A DNA stretch of 64,000 nt, from positions 1 through 64,000 of the forward strand of contig FTLJ01000507.1 in NCBI GenBank assembly GCA_900155495.1, written 5' to 3'. Source of the DNA: Porogramme epimiltina (Eukaryota > Basidiomycota > Agaricomycetes > Polyporales > Polyporaceae). The notes under the pieces were generated by a model. That model did no database searches and was not told the DNA's origin. It saw only the letters and a program-made list of their open reading frames with translations. The translations under genes were made by a program, and so were the position numbers. Shown in pieces: positions 56,803 through 64,000 of this stretch (position 1 is the first letter of the stretch; each line of letters opens with the position of its first letter).

Positions 56803-57296
56803 GGATGGCAGTGAGGGGGGAAAGCAAAGAGCTACTAGGAGGAGTCGGGGGTGCTTCTCAACAAGTGGGACTTGGTGGTGGGCGGCTGGTGGGCGGCGCG
56901 GCAAACGCGCTTGTTTAGGGCAGGTCGTTTCGCGTCTCGGAAGTCGTGCATCACGACGGGTGCCGGCCACCATTATGCCATGTAGCCTTGCTGCTGCAGA
57001 GACCAGGGATTGGTGGTTCTAGGCGGGGTTCGCAGTTAAAGTGTAGTGGGTGCATTCACAATCGCGTGTTTCTCAGCCGGAAAGTTCAATCGTCATTAAC
57101 CCTAGCGTTTGTGCTTGAAAGACAATAAAATCTCCGATCGCGCCACGTCTCTCGAACACTATTGCTGCACTTGTTTCGTAGAACTCAAGGGCGTTCAAAT
57201 TGCGGATCACTAGGCCAAGAAAGCCACCGAGGTGGCGGCTGTCGCTGGTATGTCTCAGTTATTACGGGAGCCTCCTTGATAAAAACTCATGCCGAA
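56803..57296. other. Intergenic between the two divergent family A copies
   Basis: No supported gene. Confidence 0.4.
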
Positions 57297-58352
57297 TCAA
57301 GAGAACGAGACAGATTGCGACGACGTGCCGAGCTGGCGAAGCCACAGTCTTAGTATGTCGTGTCTATATATGCGACTGGAAAGAACGCATTCGTACTTGC
57401 GTAGCACTATTACTAAGGCCTGTGGAACACATGCAACGCAAATCATGATTGAATACTCATACATCCGAGTAAATCCGTATCGACAAACCGGTCGTGTGGG
57501 GGACGATAGTGACAACGGTGTACGACAGTCACAGGGCAGTGAGGTGGTAAGGGCAAAGCATGAGAACAGGCGCACACATGCAGCGGTTATGATGACGATG
57601 GGCACTTTGACTGAGAGGAGGCTTGACAGCGGAGAGAGTGACGAGCCACGCCTACCAGTCAGGACGCTGGGCACCCGTTGAGTGTCATCCAGAGTAAGGT
57701 CACGCAATCTAGCACGCACCACATCGTTCCTCCAATCCAAATACCAGAACAGTTCACTCCGGACTCCCTCCTCTTGAACGCCCTCAGCATTCATCTCCTT
57801 CTCCAGAATCGAAATCACCTTGTCATAGTCACCACACCATCGGAAACGTTCCTCGATATCGTGGTTGGACCACAACGACACAATCCCGTCCCAGTCGAGG
57901 CCAAACGGCCGGCCGCTGTCAAAGGAGAACTTGCATTTGCGACCGAGATGGGATTTCATCGCCTCGCGAGCGAAATAGGTCAGGTACATGGCGACCTCCG
58001 GGTCCGCAAAATGCTCGTCTGTGAGGTCCGCAAAGTCCAGAACGTCCTTGTCCTGGAACAACTCGCCGCAGTCATCAAAGCAGTTCTTGATAGTGAGGTG
58101 ATTCTTGACGGCATAGCGTAACGCATAATCGGTCTTGAAGGGGAATCCGTAGCGGTAGAGGGGGGGAGGGTCGGTGCTACCGGAAGCAAGCTCTGAACGA
58201 TTGAGGTTTTTACGTGGAGGGTACATTTTCAGAGCGGACGCCCATTGCTGTAGAACAAGTAAATCTAACGATTGCGGAGGCGGAATATTGTCACCGTGTA
58301 CCTTCTCCAAAGAAGCCCTATTACGAACTTTGTAGGACGAGTTGGAGTCCAT
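57297..58352 (-). CDS. Orphan family A protein, divergent copy 6
   Basis: The ATG at 58352 gives M-D-S-N-S-S-Y-K-V-R-N. A 54-base intron (donor GTACAC, acceptor CTACAG) leads from L-E-K to Q-W-A-S-A-L-K-M-Y-P-P-R-K, exactly where the 56 kb copy is split. The domain follows: Y-R-Y-G-F-P-F, A-D-L-T-D-E-H-F-A-D, W-D-G-I-V-S-L-W-S, S-E-L-F-W-Y-L-D-W-R-N. The core is very close to the 56 kb copy, so these two are tandem duplicates. The 3' end is uncertain. The frame stays open to 57297 with a hydrophobic segment, but a splice at the GTGCGT after R-N-D-V (acceptor TGGTAG, near 57658) would give a shorter tail ending near 57540. Function unknown. Confidence 0.62.
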   Translation of the reverse strand: MDSNSSYKVRNRASLEKVHGDNIPPPQSLDLLVLQQWASALKMYPPRKNLNRSELASGSTDPPPLYRYGFPFKTDYALRYAVKNHLTIKNCFDDCGELFQDKDVLDFADLTDEHFADPEVAMYLTYFAREAMKSHLGRKCKFSFDSGRPFGLDWDGIVSLWSNHDIEERFRWCGDYDKVISILEKEMNAEGVQEEGVRSELFWYLDWRNDVVRARLRDLTLDDTQRVPSVLTGRRGSSLSPLSSLLSVKVPIVIITAACVRLFSCFALTTSLPCDCRTPLSLSSPTRPVCRYGFTRMYEYSIMICVACVPQALVIVLRKYECVLSSRIYRHDILRLWLRQLGTSSQSVSFS

Positions 58353-58672
58353 GATGGATAGGGAGAAGTGAAAATTGGAAGACGACGGCGGCGAGGGAGA
58401 GGGCATGGAAGAGGGAGAGGAAGCGGGCATGGGAGAGGGAGAGGGAGAGGACGAGGATGATAATGAAGAGGAGGAGACAAAGTGAGAAGTAAGAGGTAGA
58501 GGTTTAGAATAGCCATGGCCAGGCTAAGACGGCGCCTATCGCGTGCCCGTGCCGGCCGAGAGACGCGTCGTACTAGTAGTGGCGTCAGGACCAGTCGCGC
58601 CGGCGACGCGTCTTGCGCCTTTTTCACGACCGCCACCGCTGCTACTTGTTTCAACCTCTCACCCCCTCCTGT

Positions 58673-58970
58673 ATGGCCCTCACCCCTCAAGACACACAGA
58701 CACAAGGGCCCAACGCCCAAGCAGCGGCGAACCCGAAGGACTGCATGGCGTGCCGCGTCATCGGGACGGGCGCGCTAGGCGGAGTGGGGGTGTATGCGCT
58801 GAACCAGTCGCGCGCGCACGCCCCCGGCTCCGTGGTGGGGAAGAGGATCATGGCCGGCGTGGGTGTCTGTGAGTTCACGCGGCTGTTCCGTGTCGTCTTC
58901 CGTGGCTGACCGTGACGCGCTCTTCTCTGCAGGTTTTCTGGTCGCTAGCTACCTTCGGTGGACGAAATAG
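58673..58970 (+). CDS. DMAC1/Dmo2-like small mitochondrial membrane protein
   Basis: A short two-exon gene of about 77 residues. The ATG at 58673 gives M-A-L-T-P-Q-D-T-Q. The core D-C-M-A-C-R-V-I-G-T-G-A-L-G-G-V-G-V-Y-A-L is the Asp-Cys-x-x-Cys-Arg plus Gly-rich helix of the DMAC1/Dmo2 N-terminal domain (formerly DUF4536). An intron (58869-58932) joins G-V-G-V to C-F-L-V-A-S-Y-L-R-W-T-K. It has two membrane segments around a short loop. Human DMAC1 helps assemble respiratory complex I; fungal Dmo2 is mitochondrial. A role in inner membrane complex assembly here is inference from the family. It lies divergent to the family A copy at 57-58 kb, about 320 bases away. Confidence 0.75.
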
Positions 58971-59395
58971 ATTATCGTTGTCCAATCAAAGTCGTATGTG
59001 TGTGCCAATCGTCTGCGTGGGTGCTCTTCGTGCAGGGCTAAAATCAAGTTTGGGTGCGTCCACTCTGTTGGGTGTGTCGATGGCGGCACTTCGGGCCTCC
59101 ACTTGCAAGTCAGCCCTTCTCCGCTGTGTCACCAGACCGTAGACTGAAGCTGAGACCCGGGCCGAGAAGTCCCTGCTATCAGCGGTTAAGATGCAGACAT
59201 AGGCCTCGGCAGCTCCGACGTGGATTGTTGAGGACACGGGCTCACAACACCTGCCACCACGAGACGGTGCTTGCTAGCCGACATAAACACGTGAGTTTAG
59301 AGACCGGAGATTATCGGATTGGCAGAACAATGTCTCCACCACTCCCAACGTTATACACCCGTCAATCCCCTACGTAGTCCCGAATTGACTCCGCG
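58971..59395. other. Intergenic, no supported gene
   Basis: 3' flank of the small gene and 5' flank of the next; nothing recognised. Confidence 0.4.
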
Positions 59396-60416
59396 ATGAA
59401 GGGAACTGATGTCATGCTGCGCGTTCATTGTAAGGAGGTGTATTTGTTCAATGTTGCTGCGTCTTGGGCGAGCCAGCGATTAGACCCGGATCTCCGATCC
59501 CACCGCGGCCTCGCGCCACCGGCGGGCGGCTATTACTCGGCCCCTATCTCCGTACTGTGGCATTCACCACTCGCCACTCCGACGTACCTCCATCAATCGA
59601 ACCAACACCACCCCGCCAAAGTAGATGAGCCCGTATCATGGGTGAAGGTGGGCAAACGGCCTAGCTACATCCTTAGTGCACTTTACTTACCCCAAACCTA
59701 CTTGACAGTCAAATATCGCCTCCGGGTTCCTCTTCCCCAGAACGTTGACCGCTCGTTCGTTCCCTGGCCAGTCAAAGACTTGGATGGCAACCAAGGGTTA
59801 CAACTGTCTCATTTCGACGAGCACTTCCACATCCGACGGCATCTCGACGCCGGGGGGCAGCCCGACAACAGCCTCGAGGGCATATACGCCAGAGACGCCT
59901 ACTCAGTAGCGCAGTCCTGTCTTCACCAAGACATCGTGTTCTCCGGCCGCTTCGACATCTTGGAAAGCTTCGGTGCAGGGCACCTCATGTGCCATGTCGA
60001 CCACTGTCCTGTATGCCCTTCCTTTCTTCTGCGCCACAAGGTGGCTGACCGACGTCCCGCGCACACAGTTCCCTCGAGAACCCTGGCCCAGCTCGAACAG
60101 GGAGTACACGAGCGGCCAGTACCTCGTCGACTTCGTGTCGTACCTCGCCCCCCGCCAAGTGGCGTGGTTCTACAGTCTGGTATGCTGCTTGCCCTCCCGG
60201 CCGATCTACCTGCCTAATCTGATCCCTTTGTTCTCCGTGCAGCGTCCCGGCGACCCGGACAAGTGGCGAATAGGCAACACGCGCAAGCCCGAGTGGACAA
60301 AGTGGAAGAAGAACCCGCGGCTCGACTCCATCTGGTTCGTCGCCATCAGGCGCACGGTCCCGGATTCGAACGGCATCGTGTGTTACTTCCCGGAGCTCGA
60401 GATTCGCATCGAGTAA
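59396..60416 (+). CDS. Orphan family B protein (VAIR...PELEI), copy 4
   Basis: Three well-supported exons at the 3' end. Exon 1 is open from ATG 59396 (M-K-G-T-D-V-M-L-R-V) to M-C-H-V-D-H-C-P at 60010. An intron (60011-60068) leads to F-P-R-E-P-W-P-S-S-N-R-E-Y-T-S-G-Q-Y-L-V-D-F. An intron (60180-60242) leads to R-P-G-D-P-D-K-W-R-I-G-N. The C-terminus is L-D-S-I-W-F-V-A-I-R-R, then Y-F-P-E-L-E-I-R-I-E, the clearest version of the family B ending. The total is about 299 residues. The first 100 residues look less protein-like, so the real start may be further downstream or in a hidden exon. No known domain. Confidence 0.62.
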
Positions 60417-61520
60417 CTTTTGTGTACTCCCTTATCTATTGATCTATTTAAGCACCTCAGGATACCACTGTAGCATTTCTCGATGCCTCACGACGGCTGT
60501 ACGACCTGTGCATGAATGCCGTGAGGGGCCTTGTACTACTATCATGTATGGGAACAACGCGAACCTCTTGGTTGAACGATGACGTCATCATCGTAATCGC
60601 GACCTTGTATCAATGTCTTGTCAGCCCACACGACCCAACTTTCCCTAGGGACCCTATATTCCTCAAATAAGCAGTTGTAACAAAGAAGGCACACGTCGCA
60701 CTCTGAGTCTTGGATACGGCCCCCAGCGATAGGCGAATAGCACAGCTTTCGCTACAGGTATAAAGCCCGCCTTATAGAGACGACTTATACAATGTCTCGA
60801 CCTGCTCTGAGCGCCACGGGTGCTTGTTGACCTGCGCTGTCTCCCCTCCACTAGCTTGCACCCTCGTTAGAGGGAACCGAGCGAGTGAGAAAGGAAGTTA
60901 GTAAGGAAAAGCACAGAGCGTCCAACCGGATTCGCTCACGAGACGAATGGAGTTGATCAAATGACCTGAACCAAGACGTGCTCCTACTTCTCCGACCGTC
61001 TGGAAGGTACGGCGTCGCCGTGTGGTCTCATTGGTTCTCTGAGGATGGATCGTGCAAACCTCCAGACGAGGAGGCTCACGAAAGTTGGTCCGGATCTGGT
61101 GTCAGCGTGTAGTGGATGGGTTCCATGACGTCATTTGGTTCGGGTTGTTGGTCGCTGCCGAGATGGATCCTCCTGGAGCTGCGAGTCATGGGCACATCTT
61201 CTAAGAGAGAAACTCAGAGTGTCCCACAGACGTTGGCATTACCAGGTGAGGCGATGTCAAGGCACACCTCGTGGACTCTCCGGTCGTCCTGAACTAACAC
61301 GCGTGAGTAACCTCGGGAATAGATAGGCCTCATAAAAAGGTACCGTGCCACACGCGCTGTCACCACATCATTGAGCTGACTCCAATTGGCGTTGATAGAT
61401 CGCACGTAAAAGATAAGAAATAGCGTGAATAGTGAGAAGTATGGAGATTGGATACAGATACAAGTCGGGTCACAGTATATACCAAAACACCCTCGGAAGA
61501 CGGTCGGGAGTGACTGGCAG
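60417..61520. other. Intergenic 1.1 kb, no supported gene
   Basis: Convergent gene ends; only short unsupported open frames. Confidence 0.4.
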
Positions 61521-62430
61521 TCAGCCTGACTAAAACAGCGTCAGCGGGACAGAAACGGCTGGAGACTACTCCCAACGCACCACCGTGTCCAACCTATTCT
61601 CGCGTGACCACCACCACTCTAACGAGGTCCGACGCTCGCAACCCTCCGGGAGGCATTCGTTTAGAGCGTCGTCGATGAACTTCTTCGCCTTTTCCCAGCT
61701 CCTGTACATCTGGTACAAGGAGTACGTCCGTTCGTAGTCCTCGGTGGACCACACGACGAGCATCGAGTTCCAGTTCAGAGACAATGGGCGTCGGAACTTG
61801 AGGTTCGTCGCGCCTGCTTCTCGAAGGAAGAATATGAGGACGTCTAGGTTGGCGCGTCTGCGAAGACTAATGAAGAGGTCTGCGTCCGCGAGATCTTCAT
61901 CCGTGAGGTCTCCGTAGCTATACTGCTTAGCGCCCCCAAAACGTTTTCGATGGCATGGGAATACATCAAAAACAAGTCGATGACGACGCGCGTAGTCAAG
62001 CATGTAGTCTTCAGTGATGGGCCAGCCATATAGACGCAGAGGGACCTTTTTGCCGGGCCGAGGGAGGTCGTCGACCGTGAGGGTCTTCAGAGGTGGGCAT
62101 TTTGCCACAGCGGCTTCCCATTCGAGACGCTGGAAAGAGTGTGAGGGGACGAAGAGACGGAATACGAACAATCACACTCACCATTTGCTCAGCCCTCTCC
62201 GCCTCTTCCGCTTTGCGAACAGCGTTCGGAGTGTCGGTGTTCGCGGATTTGCGTGAGCCCTCTTTTGAGGCTATAGGTGATACCGAGGTCTTCTTGCACG
62301 CGGACGTGTACCTCGGAGGTCTCGATTTTGTCCCAGACGGCCGTGACGACGTGTTCTTCGGCGGTGTCGCTTCCTCCAGCGGCTTCGCATGCACTGTCTG
62401 GGACCGAATCGCTCTGGTTTTTACAGGCAT
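61521..62430 (-). CDS. Orphan family A protein (YGWP / WSREN), copy 3
   Basis: The ATG at 62430 gives M-P-V-K-T-R-A-I-R-S-Q-T. A basic N-terminal exon ends A-E-Q-M; an intron (donor GTGAGT, acceptor TTCCAG) leads to R-L-E-W-E-A-A-V-A-K-C-P-P. The domain has L-Y-G-W-P-I-T-E-D-Y-M-L-D-Y-A, Y-G-D-L-T-D-E-D-L-A-D, M-L-V-V-W-S-T and W-W-W-S-R-E-N. A last intron (donor GTGCGT, acceptor TTTTAG) would add S-G before the stop at 61521; unspliced, the frame stops at 61566. Nearest relative is copy 2 at 45.4 kb, with the same N-terminal exon style, which lies in the opposite direction. Function unknown. Confidence 0.72.
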
Positions 62431-63446
62431 CTCTACTCTAGGAGAAGTATTTCAGGATGTATAATGAGTGAATAGTTGACAGCAGTCAGGATAGTGGTGG
62501 TCAAGCAAGAGGGCTTGAGTATGGGCGCCTCAACACGCCTCGCCGGTTGGGCGGGGACGGGCGCTCCGCGGAGATCCGCAGACGGCCAAAACATAGTGAC
62601 GTCATGACTATCTCTGGATGTTGGGAACGTTCGGAGAGCTCTACCATTCGATGGACGGACAGAATAACAATATCCACTATGCTCACTGTGAAAATGCATA
62701 GCTACCTTTCGGAACAATGTGAGCCTTCCCCTTGAGCTAACTTCTCGGGTATTTCCTGCAGGCCGCCCTTACTTGGATTACTACGGCACTGCTCGGTGAC
62801 CTGAACCACATGCTCCAACTTAGCTTATTCAACATTATCTTTTAGATAGATGTCTCTAAATTATCTCAAAGCTCCGTGAAGCACCAAGTTTGTGCGTCTC
62901 AGGGGTCTCAGCTCAACATGATATAGAAGATACGGACAACCCCCTCCAGGCTTCTGTTCTCACGATAACTCTATGTGATCTACTTTTAACGTCGCACTAT
63001 CTTACAGAGCTCTTGATGTACGCCGAGGATGTTGGATCTGAGCGTCATTTACCGTTTTAATCTCCTCGCAAGCTTATACATCCATCTCCTTCAGGAATAC
63101 GCGGACTGTTGGACTTCACACACAGTGGAGCTGCTTTCCTTGATCACACTTCAGTTTTACTGTCAATAGTGGCCGTGGTACGCGCAGTTAGGTCCGTAGT
63201 AACACTGCAAATTGTGATGCCGATGTACGGGCGCCCATCGCAGGTGCTCCACGTCACCCAAGCGGTGAGGACGTTCAGCTGCCGCTAAGTTACTGAGGGG
63301 CGCGAGCCGTCCAGCTTTAGTCGGATTTGAGGACACACGGTGAAAAAGGAAGATCCGAAGAGGAAATAAAAACAGCTATTGTATACAAGCGCAGATCAGA
63401 TCATAGTAAACACTAACACGTCCGTGGAAAGCGGCAGATAGCCCTG
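62431..63446. other. Intergenic 1.0 kb, no supported gene
   Basis: No gene, RNA or clear repeat seen. Confidence 0.4.
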
Positions 63447-64000
63447 TCAGGCGGACTAGAACAAAGTCAGCGGGCTGGCAACGATATGAAGTAAGTTGCG
63501 ACGTACCAGCCTATTCTCGCGCGACCACCACCACTCCAACGAAGTCCGACGCTCGCAGCCTTCAGGTAGGCACTCATTGAGCGCGTCGTCAATAAAATTC
63601 TTCACCCTCTCCCAACGACCCAGTGCCTGGTATGTAGCGAACGCCTCCTCGTAGTCGCGCGTGTCCCACAGGACAAGCATCCAGTTCCACTCTCGAGACA
63701 CCGGGCTTTCAAACTTCAGGTTTGTCGCGCCGACTTTCACGAGGAACCACATCATGACATCGAAAATGGCACGTCTACGAAGGGCGAGGAAGAGCTTCTC
63801 ATCTGCGAGGTCGTCGTCCGTAAGATCGCCATAGTTGTACTTCTCCTTGCCTCCGAAGCGGTGGCGCTGGGATGGATACACGTTGAATACAAGCCTGTGG
63901 CGGCGGGCGTATTCGAGCATGTAGTCTTCAGTGATGGGCCAGCCGTAAATACGGTGAGGCACGTCCTTGTCAGGTTGAGGAAGGTCGTCGGCGGTGAGGG
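63447..64000 (-). CDS. Orphan family A protein (YGWP / WSREN), copy 4, 5' end outside window
   Basis: The frame is open to the window edge (L-T-A-D-D-L-P-Q-P-D-K-D-V-P-H-R), so the basic N-terminal exon lies beyond 64000. The domain reads R-I-Y-G-W-P-I-T-E-D-Y-M-L-E-Y-A, Y-G-D-L-T-D-D-D-L-A-D, M-L-V-L-W-D-T and W-W-W-S-R-E-N-R-L. A final intron (donor GTACGT, acceptor TTCTAG) leaves only S-A before the stop at 63447; unspliced, it stops at 63456. Closest to copy 1 at 41.2 kb, for example in the shared stretch D-D-D-L-A-D-E-K-L-F-L and the D-T-R-D-Y-E-E segment. Function unknown. Confidence 0.7.

Noticed and set aside
58381..58460. Purine-rich GAGGGAGA tract that looked like a microsatellite
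   Set aside because: It is the C/T-rich leader upstream of the minus-strand ATG at 58352, a normal fungal promoter feature.

Overview
The window reads as nuclear DNA of a basidiomycete fungus, most likely an Agaricomycete and possibly a polypore. The basis is gene-dense, moderately GC-rich sequence, almost every gene broken by 45-65 base introns with GT-AG ends and CTNAC/CTAAC-like branch sites, many BTB and F-box type proteins, and two expanded gene families that I recognise only as fungal orphans. No bacterial operons, CRISPR arrays, rRNA genes or intact transposons were seen. All functional names come from reading motifs, not from database searches. Exon joins were worked out by hand from splice signals and reading frames.

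Layout: (1) 1-17.7 kb: the end of a Ser/Pro-rich protein, a PLP aminotransferase, an F-box type protein, an intron-containing tRNA-Arg(UCG), two BTB proteins plus a possibly broken third copy, the proteasome subunit Pre1 (beta-4), a first member of orphan family B, and two genes of unknown function ending in a single-pass membrane protein. (2) 19.4-40.7 kb: a conserved housekeeping and metabolic block with a full-size ABCC transporter, a delta-12 type fatty acid desaturase whose first histidine box is carried by an 8-base microexon, two tandem single-pass membrane proteins with related ectodomains, a WRN-type 3'-5' exonuclease, the ribosome-associated J-protein zuotin and a secreted sedolisin protease. 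(3) 41-64 kb: an accessory-looking region. It holds six members of orphan family A, three more members of orphan family B, a gene with PD-(D/E)XK-like nuclease motifs, a third BTB protein, a tRNA-Leu(AAG), a CDC20-type APC/C activator, a coiled-coil protein and a short mitochondrial DMAC1/Dmo2-like protein.

The most unusual material is in the third region. Family A (marked by a Y-G-[WF]-P motif, a D-L-T-[DE] acidic motif and a C-terminal W-x-W-S-R-E-N or W-Y-L-D-W-R-N motif) lies as two forward copies at 41-46 kb and two reverse copies at 61-64 kb. The outer pair resemble each other and the inner pair resemble each other, which suggests an inverted duplication. Two more distant copies lie at 56-58 kb. 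Family B (marked by a C-terminal V-A-[LI]-R ... P-[EQ]-L-E-[VI] block) has four members, three of them in the same region. I cannot assign a function to either family.
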